Assembly: GCA_905200545.1 (NCBI GenBank) | Contig: CAJKKQ010000019.1 | Coordinates: forward strand, 1-53,493 | Direction of reading: 5' to 3' | DNA from: an uncultured Oscillibacter sp. | GTDB lineage: Bacteria > Bacillota > Clostridia > Oscillospirales > Oscillospiraceae | DNA length: 53,493 bases | Shown here: positions 35,008 through 44,547 of the stretch, piece by piece | Layout of the letters: each line of letters begins with the position of its first letter | Numbering within the stretch: the stretch's first letter is position 1 | Notes under the pieces: generated by a model | The model's input: only the letters and a program-made list of their open reading frames with translations | What the model was told of the DNA's origin: nothing | Database searches by the model: none | Made by a program: the position numbers and the translations under genes

Positions 35008-35853
35008 TTGCGGAAACTGGGAGAAAACCATAAGCTGATCCGTTGGCTGCGGGATTTGCTGTGCGGTGCCCTGATCGGGGCGGGCGCCATTTTACCGGGG
35101 GTCTCCGGCGGTGTTTTGGCAGTGGTGTTTGATATCTACCGTCCCTTTATGGAGGTTTTGACCCAGCCCCGCACCGCCATTCCTAAATATTGGAAATGGT
35201 TCCCGCCGCTGGCCATTGGCTGGGCGGTGGGCTTTTTGGGGTTTGCCAAAGGGATTGCCGTGGCCATGGAGCAGTCCATGACAGTGACCACCTGGCTCTT
35301 TGTGGGCTTGATTGTGGGAACGCTGCCGTCCTTGTTCCGGGAGGCGGGGAAGGAGGGCCGCTCTGTTTCAGGCTGGATCAGCTTTGTGGTCTGTGCGGGG
35401 GCCATGTTCGGAAGCCTCTTTTACATCAGCCGTGTGGCAGAGGTATCTGTGGAGCCCAACTTCTGGTGGTATAACTTCTGCGGCGTGCTGTGGGGCATGG
35501 GCATCGTGATCCCGGGCATGACGTCCTCCTCGGTGATGATGGCGCTGGGACTCTACCATCCCATGCTCCAGGGGCTGGCGCGGCTGGATGTTGTGGTACT
35601 CTCCGCCAGCCTGCCGGGGCTGGTGCTGTCGGTGTTGCTGCTGGCAAGGCTGGTGACTTGGTTTTTCCGGCGGCATTACGCCGTGGCCTTTCACGGGATT
35701 CTGGGGATTGTAGCGGCTTCCACACTGGTGATCATCCCTACGGAGTATACCGATCCCTGGCAGGTGTTCTGGTCGATCCTCTGCTGTGCCGGCGGGTTTG
35801 TGCTGGCGTATTTCCTGGCAAAGCTTGACCAGAGGATCCAGGAGGACACATAA
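35008..35853 (+). CDS. DUF368 family membrane protein
   Basis: A 281-residue membrane protein with about eight hydrophobic segments. The DUF368 hallmarks are LLCGALIGAGAILPGVSGGV near the N-terminus and GVLWGMGIVIPGMTSSSVMM in the second half, two related P-G-(V/M)-S/T-G/S motifs. DUF368 proteins (PopT group) have been linked to polyprenyl-phosphate flipping at the membrane. The start is TTG at 35008 with GGGAGG 9 bases upstream; a longer in-frame start at 34792 would run through the promoter. Confidence 0.85.
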   Translation: MRKLGENHKLIRWLRDLLCGALIGAGAILPGVSGGVLAVVFDIYRPFMEVLTQPRTAIPKYWKWFPPLAIGWAVGFLGFAKGIAVAMEQSMTVTTWLFVGLIVGTLPSLFREAGKEGRSVSGWISFVVCAGAMFGSLFYISRVAEVSVEPNFWWYNFCGVLWGMGIVIPGMTSSSVMMALGLYHPMLQGLARLDVVVLSASLPGLVLSVLLLARLVTWFFRRHYAVAFHGILGIVAASTLVIIPTEYTDPWQVFWSILCCAGGFVLAYFLAKLDQRIQEDT

Positions 35854-35885
35854 AACGGCATTGGGGTGGCCGTCAAAAAAGAAAG

Positions 35886-35926
35886 AAAGAGCACGGGATC
35901 GCGGCTGCGAGCCCGTGCTCTTTTTA
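35886..35926. terminator. bidirectional terminator
   Basis: Perfect 12-bp arms (35886-35897 and 35912-35923) with a 14-base loop; T-rich on both sides. It separates DUF368 from the convergent rpoD. Confidence 0.9.
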
Positions 35927-35931
35927 TCGCA

Positions 35932-37401
35932 TCAGTTCAGAAAGTCCTTGAGCTTTTTGCTGCGGCTGGGATGGCGCAGCTTGCGCAGGGCCTTGGCCTC
36001 GATCTGCCGGATGCGCTCCCGGGTGACATTGAATTCCTTGCCCACTTCCTCCAACGTGCGGGTGCGGCCGTCCTCGATGCCGAAGCGCAGCTTGAGGACT
36101 TTTTCCTCCCGGGGAGTCAGGGTGGACAGCACATCCATCAGCTGCTCCTTGAGCAGGGTGAAGGAGGCAGCCTCGCTGGGTTCGCTGGCACCCTCGTCGG
36201 GGATAAAGTCACCCAGATGGGAGTCTTCCTCCTCGCCGATGGGGGTCTCCAGGGAGACGGGCTCCTGGGCGATTTTCAGGATTTCCCGGACTTTTTCCAC
36301 CGGCATGCCCATCTCCGCGGAGATCTCCGCAGGGGAGGGATCATGGCCCAGCTCCTGGAGCAGCTGACGGCTCACCCGGATGACCTTGTTGATGGTCTCC
36401 ACCATGTGGACGGGGATCCGGATGGTGCGAGCCTGGTCGGCGATGGCCCGGGTGATGGCCTGCCGGATCCACCAGGTGGCATAGGTGGAGAACTTGTAGC
36501 CCTTGGTATAGTCAAACTTCTCCACGGCTTTGATGAGGCCCAGATTGCCCTCCTGGATCAGATCCAGGAACAGCATGCCCCGGCCCACGTACCGCTTGGC
36601 GATGGAGACCACCAGCCGGAGGTTGGCCTCCGCCAGCTTCTGCTTGGCCTGTTCGCCTTTTTTATAGTTGGCGTTGATCTGTGCCAGCTCCTCCGGACTG
36701 ACGCCGGGATCCTGTCCGTCCTGCTGGGCCTGGTGGATCTCCTCCAGTCTGCGGGAGGCTTCAGCCCCATCGGCCATGGCCTGAGCCAAAGCCACTTCCT
36801 CATCGGGAGAGAGCAGGGGGACCTTGCCAATTTCCTTGAGATACATGCGAACGGGGTCGTCGATGGAGAAGTTGTTGACCAGCGTGTTGGGGTCTACCAG
36901 CTCCTCTTCCTCCACATCGGCGATCTCCTCGGCGGCAGGCTCGTCGTCCGGAAGGTCCGCCAGCAGGCTCTCATCTGCGCTGATATCGATGTTCAGCGCT
37001 TCCAGAGAGTCGTAGAGCTGATCCATCTGATCCCCTTCCAGGTTCAGATCGTCCACGGCGTCCATCAGCTCGGAGGAGTCCAGCTTGCCCTTTTTCTTGC
37101 CCTTGGCCAGCAGCTCCCGGAGCTTTTCGTTGTTGATGAGCCAGCTGGCAGCGGGCAGAGCGGCTACCTGTTTGTCGTCCAGACGCAGGATGCCGGCTTT
37201 TTTTGCCTCCTCATCCGTTAGCAGACGGGGAGTTTCAGACTCTGCTTCTTCCGTTTTCTTTTTTCTGGTGCTCTTTTTAGCGGATTTGACAGCCGGCTCC
37301 TGGGCCTCCTGCTCTGCTTCCCGCTGATCGGCAGCCGCCAAAAGAGCGTCCGCCTGCGCTTTCAGCTCTGCGGGGGTCATATCCTCTAATTTAGTTGCCA
37401 T
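35932..37401 (-). CDS. rpoD: primary sigma factor RpoD/SigA
   Basis: A 489-residue housekeeping sigma factor. The N-terminal 180 residues are acidic and Lys-rich (region 1.1-like, longer than in Bacillus SigA). Region 1.2 is [20 protein letters not shown]; region 2 has [20 protein letters not shown] and [20 protein letters not shown]; region 3 has [20 protein letters not shown]; region 4 ends [20 protein letters not shown] and [11 protein letters not shown]. It directs most transcription, including the TTGACA/TATAAT-like promoters noted here. It overlaps the end of dnaG by 11 bases. Confidence 0.96.
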   Translation of the reverse strand: MATKLEDMTPAELKAQADALLAAADQREAEQEAQEPAVKSAKKSTRKKKTEEAESETPRLLTDEEAKKAGILRLDDKQVAALPAASWLINNEKLRELLAKGKKKGKLDSSELMDAVDDLNLEGDQMDQLYDSLEALNIDISADESLLADLPDDEPAAEEIADVEEEELVDPNTLVNNFSIDDPVRMYLKEIGKVPLLSPDEEVALAQAMADGAEASRRLEEIHQAQQDGQDPGVSPEELAQINANYKKGEQAKQKLAEANLRLVVSIAKRYVGRGMLFLDLIQEGNLGLIKAVEKFDYTKGYKFSTYATWWIRQAITRAIADQARTIRIPVHMVETINKVIRVSRQLLQELGHDPSPAEISAEMGMPVEKVREILKIAQEPVSLETPIGEEEDSHLGDFIPDEGASEPSEAASFTLLKEQLMDVLSTLTPREEKVLKLRFGIEDGRTRTLEEVGKEFNVTRERIRQIEAKALRKLRHPSRSKKLKDFLN

Positions 37402-39184
37402 GCTGCTTTCCTCCAGTACCCTTTTTGTCTTTGATTTTTTCTGTCGCTGCCAGAAGAGGGTCTACAGATCCGCCCTGGGCGCGTTTTTGGAACTCTGTTT
37501 GTATGATGCGTATGTAATCAGCCAGCGCCTGGTGCCGGTTGGCAGGGGATTCCGGCTGCTGGCAGATGGCGGTGATGTGGTTCATCTCCTCCGGGGAAAG
37601 TTCGCCTGCCAGAGGTGCCAGGGATACGCTGTGGCCTGCCTGGCGGGTTTGCCACAGCAGCGAAAAGACCCGGCCCAGCAGCGGTGAGGAGAACTGTTCC
37701 TCCCGCAGAGGGGGAGCTTTGGAAAAAAGATCCGGGTCCAGTACCAGCAGCCTTAAAACACCTTCCTCCGCCCGGGCGGAGCGAACATTTTCGTATCGCA
37801 GGCTCCGTTCCTTGGGCTGGAGCTGTGCCGCCGGGTTCAGGTCCCGCCGCAGCTCCGCCTTGCGTTCCCGGGAGAGGTTCTGGCGGTAAGCCCGCTGGAC
37901 TTCCAGCTTCATGGCCTCCGGTGTGATCTTGGCCGTTTCCGCCGCCCGGGTGGTGTAGACCTCCCGCTCCACGGGATTGGCCAGGGTGGCCAGCAGGCGG
38001 CTTACCTCGTCACAGTAGGCGATGCGGGACTGATCGTCTGAGAGGTCATATTTTCCGGCGATCTGGGCCATGCGGAACTCCACGCCGTTTTCACTGCCCG
38101 AGAGCAGCGCCTCAAAGGCGGGAGCTCCCTGAAATTTGATGAAATCGTCGGCGTCCTGCTTCACCAGCTCGCCGTCTTCTGTCCGGCGGCGGGGGAGCTG
38201 CAGCACCCGGACGGTGAACTCCGAGTTGTTGAGGATCTGCAAAGCACGATCCGTGGCGATCTTGCCTGCGCTGTCGTTATCGTAGCAGAGAACCAGCTCC
38301 TTGGTAAAGCGGGAGAGAAGGCGGGTCTGCTCCACGGTCAGCGCCGTCCCCATGGAGGCCACCGCGTTATCAAACCCGGCCTGGTGGAGGGTCACCACGT
38401 CGATGTTGCCCTCGCAGAGGATGATGTTGGGGCGTTTGGTTTTCTTGGCCAAATTCAGCCCGTAGAGGACACGCCGCTTGCTGTATACGGGAGTCTCTTG
38501 GGTGTTCATATATTTGGGCTCCGACTTGTCCAACACCCGTCCGCCGAAGGCTACCACGTCCCCTCGGACATCGATCACCGGGAACATCAGGCGGTTGCGG
38601 AATTTGTCGTAGAGCCCCCCGTTGCGGTTTTGTACCACCAGCCCCGCTTCCAGCAGCTCAGATTTGGTGTATCCTTTCTTGGTCATGGCCGTCAGCAGGG
38701 CGTCCCAGGCATCCGGGGAGGCGCCCAGGCCGAAATTTACCGCGGTGGTTCGGGAGATCTTGCGGCGGTTCAAGTATTCCTGCACCGCCCGGCCCTCCGG
38801 CTGATGGAGGGTTTGGTAGTAAAAACGGGCGGCATCCCGGTTGAGATCCAGCAGACGCTGGCGCCGCCGTCCGGATTCCCGGTCTCCCTCCTCCTCCGGG
38901 ACTTCCAGTCTCGCGCGCTTGGCCAGAAAACGTACCGCATCGGGAAAGGGAAGGTTCTCCTCCTCCATGATGAAATTGATGACGCCGCCGCCGCGCTTGC
39001 AGCCGAAACAATAGTAGATCTGCTTATCCGGGGAGACGGAGAAGGAACCGGTTTTTTCGCTGTGGAAGGGACAAAGGCCAAACAGGTTGGAGCCCTTCCG
39101 GGTCAGCTGGACATAGCTGCTTACCACGTCCACAATATCACTGCGGGCGATGAGCTCGTCCAGAAAGCTCTGGGGAAATGCCAC
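37391..39184 (-). CDS. dnaG: DNA primase
   Basis: A 597-residue DnaG that makes RNA primers for replication. The N-terminal zinc finger is [20 protein letters not shown] followed by [10 protein letters not shown] (C-x2-H...C-x2-C). The Toprim core includes [20 protein letters not shown] and [20 protein letters not shown]. The C-terminal DnaB-binding domain is present. The start is GTG at 39184, 8 bases after AAAGGAGG; the longer in-frame ATG at 39232 has no ribosome site. The dnaG-rpoD pairing is the classic macromolecular synthesis operon without rpsU. Confidence 0.95.
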   Translation of the reverse strand: MAFPQSFLDELIARSDIVDVVSSYVQLTRKGSNLFGLCPFHSEKTGSFSVSPDKQIYYCFGCKRGGGVINFIMEEENLPFPDAVRFLAKRARLEVPEEEGDRESGRRRQRLLDLNRDAARFYYQTLHQPEGRAVQEYLNRRKISRTTAVNFGLGASPDAWDALLTAMTKKGYTKSELLEAGLVVQNRNGGLYDKFRNRLMFPVIDVRGDVVAFGGRVLDKSEPKYMNTQETPVYSKRRVLYGLNLAKKTKRPNIILCEGNIDVVTLHQAGFDNAVASMGTALTVEQTRLLSRFTKELVLCYDNDSAGKIATDRALQILNNSEFTVRVLQLPRRRTEDGELVKQDADDFIKFQGAPAFEALLSGSENGVEFRMAQIAGKYDLSDDQSRIAYCDEVSRLLATLANPVEREVYTTRAAETAKITPEAMKLEVQRAYRQNLSRERKAELRRDLNPAAQLQPKERSLRYENVRSARAEEGVLRLLVLDPDLFSKAPPLREEQFSSPLLGRVFSLLWQTRQAGHSVSLAPLAGELSPEEMNHITAICQQPESPANRHQALADYIRIIQTEFQKRAQGGSVDPLLAATEKIKDKKGTGGKQHGN

Positions 39185-39344
39185 TGTGGGCTCCTCCTTT
39201 CGGTCAGTTTTGCCAAAATTCCCGTTTATCATGCGCGGTGCTGAGCGGTGCGGGAAATTTAACTCATAACGTTATACCCCGCCGCTGGCGAATTTCCTCT
39301 TTTTTTTCACAAATTTTTTGAAAAAATTTTGTAGGAACAGTCTC

Positions 39345-39374
39345 TTTACAGGAAAACACACAGTTGGATAGAAT
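39345..39374 (+). promoter_or_regulatory. promoter of the phosphopantetheinyl transferase gene
   Basis: TTTACA (39345-39350), 18-base spacer, TAGAAT (39369-39374), in an AT-rich gap of about 226 bases between dnaG and this gene. Confidence 0.55.
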
Positions 39375-39410
39375 AAATTTGTATTTGCTTTTATAGGAGG
39401 GAGCCGTTTG

Positions 39411-40004
39411 ATGACCGGCGTTTGGGCTCTTTTGCTGGATCGGCCGTTGTCTGCCCAGGAGGCGGCGGAGCTGACGGCGCTGCTTCCGCCGGAGCGCAGG
39501 GAGCGTCTTCATAGGATGCGTCTGCCGGAAAAGCGGCAGGAGGTTCTTTGTGCCTATTTGATTTTACGGCGGGCCCTGCGGGAACAGTACCGGTGGCAGG
39601 AAATTCCTCCCATTGTCTGTGAAGACGGCGGAAAGCCCTTTTTCCCGGATGCACCCCAGGTACAGTTTAATCTCAGCCATACCGCAGGGGCCGTGCTGGC
39701 TGCACTTTCAGACCGCCCGGTGGGTGTGGACATTGAGCGGATCCGCCCGCTCTCCCCGCTGGCCAGGCGGCGTCTGGCGGAAGGAACCTCACAGGAGGCG
39801 TTCTTCGCAGACTGGGTTCGTCGGGAGGCCGTGGGTAAGTGGATGGGCGCCGGAGTACGGCCCCATGGGCAGGAGACGGTGTGTCCGCCGGATTGCCGGT
39901 TTTTCCCGCTGGAGACGTTCGCAGGGTATGCCGCCGGGATCTGTGTCGGCGCCGGGGCGGAGACGCTGGAGATCCACCGGCACCACCTTACGGAGCTCCT
40001 TTGA
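39411..40004 (+). CDS. 4'-phosphopantetheinyl transferase superfamily protein
   Basis: A 197-residue Sfp-like enzyme that would attach phosphopantetheine from CoA to carrier proteins. The motifs are RPVGVDIERIRP (metal-binding D-x-E) and FADWVRREAVGKWMGAG (the W-x-x-K/R-E-A..K signature), with QVQFNLSHTAGAVLAAL before them. It starts at ATG 39411, or TTG 39408, after AGGAGG. At 197 residues it is a little shorter than Bacillus Sfp. No synthase or carrier-protein gene is adjacent, so its partner is elsewhere in the genome. Confidence 0.85.
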   Translation: MTGVWALLLDRPLSAQEAAELTALLPPERRERLHRMRLPEKRQEVLCAYLILRRALREQYRWQEIPPIVCEDGGKPFFPDAPQVQFNLSHTAGAVLAALSDRPVGVDIERIRPLSPLARRRLAEGTSQEAFFADWVRREAVGKWMGAGVRPHGQETVCPPDCRFFPLETFAGYAAGICVGAGAETLEIHRHHLTELL

Positions 40005-40010
40005 AAAAAT

Positions 40011-40052
40011 GGGAACCGGAAACGGACGGTGAGTCCGTTTCCGGTTCCCTTT
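40011..40052. terminator. terminator after the phosphopantetheinyl transferase gene
   Basis: Perfect 17-bp arms (40011-40027 and 40033-40049) with a 5-base loop and TTTC after; preceded by AAAAAA, so it may act for both strands. Confidence 0.88.
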
Positions 40053-40072
40053 CTGATAAAAAGAAGAGGGGA

Positions 40073-40522
40073 TCATACGATTTTGCGCAGCAGCGCCGGT
40101 TCCATGGAGGTGCGCTGATTGGAAAAATACCGGATGATGTCCTTGCGGGTCACGATGCCGATAAAGCTGTCGGAATCATCCACCACGGGAATGAAGTTCT
40201 GGTTCATGGCACTGTTGAGCAGTTCTTCCATGGTGACGGTGATGCGGACAGGGGGATAGTTGTTTCCCCGCAGAATGTCCCGGATCTCCAGATGTTCCAG
40301 CGCTTTCATGGAGCAGAGCGTCTGCGATTCCGCGCCTTCATCCAGAAGGCGCCAGAGGAAGTCACCTTCACTGACAGTCCCAATGTACCGCCCGTCCCGG
40401 GCGATGACAGGGATGGCAGTGTAGCTGTGATGGTGCATTTTTTCCAGGCCTTGACGGAAGGTACAGTCGTCGTAGAGATAGGCAACGCTGCGCTTGGGGA
40501 TCAGAAAATAAGCAATGTTCAC
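40073..40522 (-). CDS. CBS-domain pair protein
   Basis: A 149-residue protein made of two CBS repeats: YTAIPVIARDGRYIGTVSEG followed by DFLW, and NFIPVVDDSDSFIGIVTRKD followed by IIRYF. Stand-alone CBS pairs bind adenine nucleotides. The N-terminus IAYFLIPKRSVAYLYDDCTF resembles CbpA/CbpB-type proteins that bind cyclic di-AMP in Firmicutes; that comparison is from memory. It is a single-gene unit between the phosphopantetheinyl transferase and the Crp/Fnr gene. Confidence 0.85.
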   Translation of the reverse strand: MNIAYFLIPKRSVAYLYDDCTFRQGLEKMHHHSYTAIPVIARDGRYIGTVSEGDFLWRLLDEGAESQTLCSMKALEHLEIRDILRGNNYPPVRITVTMEELLNSAMNQNFIPVVDDSDSFIGIVTRKDIIRYFSNQRTSMEPALLRKIV

Positions 40523-40646
40523 GATTTTGCCTCATTTCTCAGGGGGCGGCAAGCGCCCGGGTGGTTGCTCCGGGTTTCTGATTCTATTATAGAAGAACAT
40601 CCTGGTAAAGTGGTGAATAATCTATGAAATGTGCCCGGGAAACCTC

Positions 40647-40675
40647 TTTACATTTTACGCCATCCCTGCTATGAT
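40647..40675 (+). promoter_or_regulatory. promoter of the Crp/Fnr gene
   Basis: TTTACA (40647-40652), 17-base spacer, TATGAT (40670-40675), 34 bases before the start codon. Confidence 0.75.
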
Positions 40676-40708
40676 AATTTGTGATATATGCAACAAGGAG
40701 GCGGCGCC

Positions 40709-41371
40709 ATGCTGACACGGCAGGAATTGGAGAAAAGTCCGCTGTTTGCGGACATTTCCTACGAGGATTATCTGCGTATGTTGGATTGTTTTCAGGCGGT
40801 GCAAAAGACGTTTCGTCCGGATGAGCTCATCTATGATTTCTCCTCCAACGGGGGGAATGCGGTGGGGATCATTGAGCGGGGAGAAGCTCTGCTGATCCGC
40901 ATTGATGAAGAGGGCGTGTCCACGGTGATGGAGGAGCTGGGAGCCGGCGGTGTGTTCGGCAAGACCCTGGCCTTTGCCGGATCCAGTGCGGACAGTCTCC
41001 AGGTGGTCTGCCGGACGCCCTGCGATGTGCTTTTTATCGACTATCCCCATATCCTCAAGCGCTGCGAGCGGGCCTGCACCCACCACAGCCTCCTGGTACA
41101 GAATATGCTGCGGCTCATGGCGGGAAAAGCCCAGGGCCTCAGTGAGCGGGTGGATGTGCTCTCCCGGCGATCCATCCGGGAAAAGCTCCTGTGCTATTTC
41201 CATCAGCTCTCAGACAAGGCGGGCAGCCTGAGTTTTACCCTCCCGTTTTCCCTGAGCACCTTGGCGGATTATATCGCCACAGACCGCAGCGCCATGATGC
41301 GGGAACTCAAGCGGATGCGGGAGGAGGGACTGCTCCAGTCCGACGGCCGCAGGTTTACCCTGAGTCAATGA
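40709..41371 (+). CDS. Crp/Fnr family transcriptional regulator
   Basis: A 220-residue regulator with an N-terminal cyclic-nucleotide-binding-type beta roll (AVGIIERGEALLIRIDEEGV, GVFGKTLAFAGSS) and a C-terminal winged HTH (LSTLADYIATDRSAMMRELK, RMREEGLLQSDGRRFTL). No N-terminal four-Cys cluster of classical FNR is seen. The start at 40709 has AAGGAG upstream; an in-frame ATG at 40688 would begin before that site. Its targets are unknown; nfnAB next to it and hcp 3 kb away, with a Crp/Fnr-type palindrome, are candidates. Confidence 0.9.
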   Translation: MLTRQELEKSPLFADISYEDYLRMLDCFQAVQKTFRPDELIYDFSSNGGNAVGIIERGEALLIRIDEEGVSTVMEELGAGGVFGKTLAFAGSSADSLQVVCRTPCDVLFIDYPHILKRCERACTHHSLLVQNMLRLMAGKAQGLSERVDVLSRRSIREKLLCYFHQLSDKAGSLSFTLPFSLSTLADYIATDRSAMMRELKRMREEGLLQSDGRRFTLSQ

Positions 41372-41438
41372 ACGTCGCTTTCCGGCGAAACCGTCAAAAG
41401 TCAGGGCGGATTTTTGGCGGAATGACGGCGCAAAGGAA

Positions 41439-41467
41439 TTGACGGGCCAAACACAATCTGTTAAAAT
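41439..41467 (+). promoter_or_regulatory. promoter of nfnAB
   Basis: TTGACG (41439-41444), 17-base spacer, TAAAAT (41462-41467), 80 bases before nfnA. Confidence 0.78.
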
Positions 41468-41546
41468 ATAGACAATGTGCGCGTCTGTATAGATGAGCCG
41501 TTGTTCGCCAATCAAAAATCCGAACATTCGGGAAAGAAGGAACAGT

Positions 41547-42389
41547 ATGTATCGTATCGTGAGAAAAGAGGCGCTCCGTCCCACAGTGACTCTGTACGAG
41601 ATCGAGGCTCCCCTGGTGGCCAAGAAGGCCCAGCCCGGTCAGTTCATCATCCTGCGTGTGGATGAGAACGGTGAGCGGATCCCCATTACCATCAATAACT
41701 ATGATCCGGAAAAGGGAACTGTGACCATTATCGTCCAGACTGTCGGCGCAACTACGGAAAAGCTCAGCCATCTTAAGGAAGGCGACTGCCTGCAGGACTT
41801 CGTGGGCCCCCTTGGCAAGGCCACCGAGACCGAGGGCAAGAAGAAGGTCTGCGTGGTAGGCGGCGGCGTCGGCTGTGCCATTGCATACCCTGTTTTGAAG
41901 AAGTTCCATGACTGCGGTGCCGAAGTCCATGCGGTCATCGGCTTCAAGAACAAGGATCTTGTGATCCTGGAGGACGAGTTCCGCAAGTCCAGCGACGTCC
42001 TGAAGATCTGCACCGACGACGGTTCCTACGGCCAGAAGGGCCTGGTTACCGATGCCCTGAAGGAACTCATCGAGGCCGGCAATCAGTATGACGAGGTCTT
42101 CGCCATCGGCCCCATGGTGATGATGAAGTTCGTCTCCAAGACCACGGAGCCTTACGGCATCCCCACCACCGTCTCCATGAGCCCCATCATGATCGACGGC
42201 ACCGGCATGTGCGGCGGCTGCCGCCTGAGCGTTGGCGGTGAGATGAAGTTTGCCTGCGTGGACGGCCCCGACTTCGACGGCCACAAGGTGGACTGGGATC
42301 TGGCGGTCAAGCGCAACCAGATGTACCGGGAGTATGAGGCTCACAAGTATGAGGAGACCTGCAACCTGTTCAAGAAGGAGGCCCAGTAA
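41547..42389 (+). CDS. nfnA: NADH-dependent reduced ferredoxin:NADP+ oxidoreductase subunit alpha
   Basis: A 280-residue flavoprotein of the ferredoxin-NADP reductase family. It has PGQFIILRVDENGERIPITI (FAD site), VCVVGGGVGCAIAYPVLKKF (nucleotide site) and, near the C-terminus, MCGGCRLSVGGEMKFAC, the [2Fe-2S] ligands shared with PyrK and sulfide dehydrogenase subunit B. With NfnB it performs flavin-based electron bifurcation between NADH, NADPH and ferredoxin. The start at 41547 has GAAAGAAGG upstream. It lies two bases before nfnB. Confidence 0.9.
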   Translation: MYRIVRKEALRPTVTLYEIEAPLVAKKAQPGQFIILRVDENGERIPITINNYDPEKGTVTIIVQTVGATTEKLSHLKEGDCLQDFVGPLGKATETEGKKKVCVVGGGVGCAIAYPVLKKFHDCGAEVHAVIGFKNKDLVILEDEFRKSSDVLKICTDDGSYGQKGLVTDALKELIEAGNQYDEVFAIGPMVMMKFVSKTTEPYGIPTTVSMSPIMIDGTGMCGGCRLSVGGEMKFACVDGPDFDGHKVDWDLAVKRNQMYREYEAHKYEETCNLFKKEAQ

Positions 42390-42391
42390 TC

Positions 42392-43783
42392 ATGGCCAAT
42401 ATGTCTTTAACGAAAAATCCCATGCCCTCTCAGGATCCCAATGTCCGCAACAAGAATTTTGATGAAGTGGCGCTGGGCTACACGGAGGAAATGGCCATCG
42501 ATGAGGCCAAGCGCTGCCTGAACTGCAAGAACCCCAAGTGCGTCAATGGCTGCCCCGTGAACGTACATATCCCCGAGTTCATTGCCAAGGTGGCTGAGGG
42601 CAAGTTCGACGAGGCGTTCGGCGTCATTACCTCCACCAACAGCCTGCCCGCTATCTGCGGCCGTGTCTGCCCCCAGGAGAACCAGTGCGAGGGTCAGTGC
42701 ATCCGCGGTATCAAGGGCGAGCCGGTGGGCATCGGCCGCCTGGAGCGGTTCGTGGCGGACTATCACAACGCCCATGGCCACAAGGATGGCGCTCCTGCCC
42801 AGCCGGAGAAGAACGGCCATCGCGTGGCCGTGGTGGGTTCCGGCCCCGCAGGCCTTACCTGCGCCGGCGACCTGGCCCGCAAGGGATACGATGTCACGGT
42901 GTTTGAGGCACTGCATCTGGCCGGCGGCGTGCTGGTTTACGGTATCCCCGAGTTCCGTCTGCCCAAGGCCATCGTGCAGAAGGAAGTCTCCCGCCTGGAG
43001 TATTTCGGCGTGAAGGTCATGACCGACACTGTGGTGGGCCGTACCATCACCGTGGATGAGCTGATGGATGAGATGGGCTTTGAGGCCGTGTTCATCGGTT
43101 CCGGTGCCGGTCTGCCTATGTTCATGAACATTCCCGGCGTCAACTACAAGGGCGTTCTGTCTGCCAACGAGTTCCTGACCCGGATCAACCTGATGAAGGC
43201 CTACAAGCCCGACTCCGATACCCCCATCATCCACCCCAAGAAGGTGGCCGTGGTGGGCGGCGGCAACGTGGCTATGGACGCTGCCCGCTGCGCCAAGCGC
43301 CTGGGTGCCGAGGTATACATCGTCTACCGCCGGGGCATGGAGGAGCTCCCCGCCCGTCGTGAAGAGGTGGAGCATGCCGAGGAAGAGGGCATCATTTTCA
43401 AGACCCTCAACAACCCTGTGGAGATCTTTGCCGACGAGAATGACAACGTCAACAAGATCCGCTGCATCAAGATGGAACTGGGCGAGCCTGATGCTTCCGG
43501 CCGCCGTCGTCCCATTGAGATCCCCGGCAGTGAGTTCGACATCGATGTGGACTGTGTCATCATGGCTCTGGGCACCAGCCCCAACCCCCTGATCAAGTCC
43601 ACCACCAAGGGCCTGGAGATCAACAAGAAGGGCGGCATCGTGGTCAACGAGGACGGCCTGACCTCCCGGGAGAATGTCTATGCCGGCGGCGATGCTGTCA
43701 CCGGCGCGGCTACCGTCATCCTGGCCATGGGCGCCGGCAAGACCGCTGCCAAGGCCATCGACGAGGCTCTGAGCAAGAAGTAA
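42392..43783 (+). CDS. nfnB: NADH-dependent reduced ferredoxin:NADP+ oxidoreductase subunit beta (GltD-like)
   Basis: A 463-residue protein often annotated NADPH-dependent glutamate synthase. The N-terminal Fe-S domain has CLNCKNPKCVNGCPVNVHIP and CGRVCPQENQCEGQC, two [4Fe-4S] sites. Two Rossmann folds follow: VAVVGSGPAGLTCAGDLARK (FAD) and VAVVGGGNVAMDAARCAKRL (NADPH). The C-terminus has ENVYAGGDAVTGAATVILAM. Paired with nfnA and without a gltB-type large subunit, it is best read as NfnB rather than a glutamate synthase. Confidence 0.9.
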   Translation: MANMSLTKNPMPSQDPNVRNKNFDEVALGYTEEMAIDEAKRCLNCKNPKCVNGCPVNVHIPEFIAKVAEGKFDEAFGVITSTNSLPAICGRVCPQENQCEGQCIRGIKGEPVGIGRLERFVADYHNAHGHKDGAPAQPEKNGHRVAVVGSGPAGLTCAGDLARKGYDVTVFEALHLAGGVLVYGIPEFRLPKAIVQKEVSRLEYFGVKVMTDTVVGRTITVDELMDEMGFEAVFIGSGAGLPMFMNIPGVNYKGVLSANEFLTRINLMKAYKPDSDTPIIHPKKVAVVGGGNVAMDAARCAKRLGAEVYIVYRRGMEELPARREEVEHAEEEGIIFKTLNNPVEIFADENDNVNKIRCIKMELGEPDASGRRRPIEIPGSEFDIDVDCVIMALGTSPNPLIKSTTKGLEINKKGGIVVNEDGLTSRENVYAGGDAVTGAATVILAMGAGKTAAKAIDEALSKK

Positions 43784-44096
43784 GCCTTTTTAGAGAGAAA
43801 AAAGAGACGGACTATGTCCGTCTCTTTTTTTGCGCTCTGCCTGCAGAAATGGAAAAATGGGGATTTGTGTCAAATGATTTCCTGAAACTGGAGAGTTTGT
43901 CACTATTTCGAGTGAATTTGTTTCCAAAATGACGTTTACTTTCCCGGTGAAGCCTTGCTACAATCTGGGGCACTGCCGGGCAAGGAGGAAAGTACGATTG
44001 GTCCATAACGGCAGGAGGAGGAGAAAATTCCCTCTTATAGTCTGCAAAGACTGCGGGAGATTCTGTATTTGATTGATTTTGAAAGGATGTACTGTT
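43784..44096 (+). promoter_or_regulatory. 313-base gap with promoter of the lipoprotein gene
   Basis: After the nfnB terminator, a promoter is visible: TTTACT (43935-43940), 18-base spacer, TACAAT (43959-43964). The leader of about 125 bases holds nothing I recognise. Confidence 0.6.
43798..43831 (+). terminator. terminator after nfnB
   Basis: 14-bp arms (43799-43812 and 43816-43829) with a 3-base loop, ending in a run of seven T. Confidence 0.92.
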
Positions 44097-44492
44097 ATGA
44101 AAAGAATGCTTACTTTTGCACTGACGCTGTGCCTGATGCTGTCCCTGGCGGCCTGCGGACAGAAGGACTCCGGCAAGCAGGAGACTGCCGACAAGGATCA
44201 GACCACGGTGGAAGAACAGGCAAACCAGCCTGCGGAGAACGAAGCGGATACCGCCCAGGACGGCGAGGCGGACGCCCAGCAGGACACCCAGACCATCAAC
44301 GGTGTTGTGAACCGCCTGGATGATTATCTGGTGCTGCTGGATGAGAACGGCGACTATCATACCTTCGATTACGGAGTCGATGTGGATCCCTCTAAGCTGG
44401 AAGAAGGGGACAAAGTGATGGTGACTTATAACGGCACGCTGGATGGCGATGAATCTCCGGTGGCTGTGTCCATCGACAAGGTGGTTTCCTGA
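44097..44492 (+). CDS. small lipoprotein of unknown function
   Basis: A 131-residue lipoprotein: signal peptide and lipobox (LCLMLSLAAC), then a 45-residue acidic, Gln-rich spacer, then a small beta-rich domain of about 70 residues (INGVVNRLDDYLVLLDENGD, YHTFDYGVDVD, EGDKVMVTYNG) that looks like an OB- or DUF-type fold. It probably sits on the outer face of the membrane. AAAGGA precedes the ATG; an in-frame ATG at 44073 would overlap that site. A strong terminator follows. Confidence 0.82.
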   Translation: MKRMLTFALTLCLMLSLAACGQKDSGKQETADKDQTTVEEQANQPAENEADTAQDGEADAQQDTQTINGVVNRLDDYLVLLDENGDYHTFDYGVDVDPSKLEEGDKVMVTYNGTLDGDESPVAVSIDKVVS

Positions 44493-44498
44493 GAAATG

Positions 44499-44534
44499 AA
44501 AAAGGACAGGACACATTTGTGTCCTGTCCTTTTT
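44499..44534. terminator. bidirectional terminator
   Basis: Perfect 16-bp arms (44499-44514 and 44519-44534) with a 4-base loop, A and T ended, between the convergent lipoprotein and hcp genes. Confidence 0.93.
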
Positions 44535-44547
44535 GAATATCCAGGTT

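Noticed and set aside
42392..43783. Glutamate synthase small subunit (GltD)
   Set aside because: It pairs with an NfnA-type subunit carrying [2Fe-2S] ligands, and no GltB large subunit is present, so NfnB is the better call.
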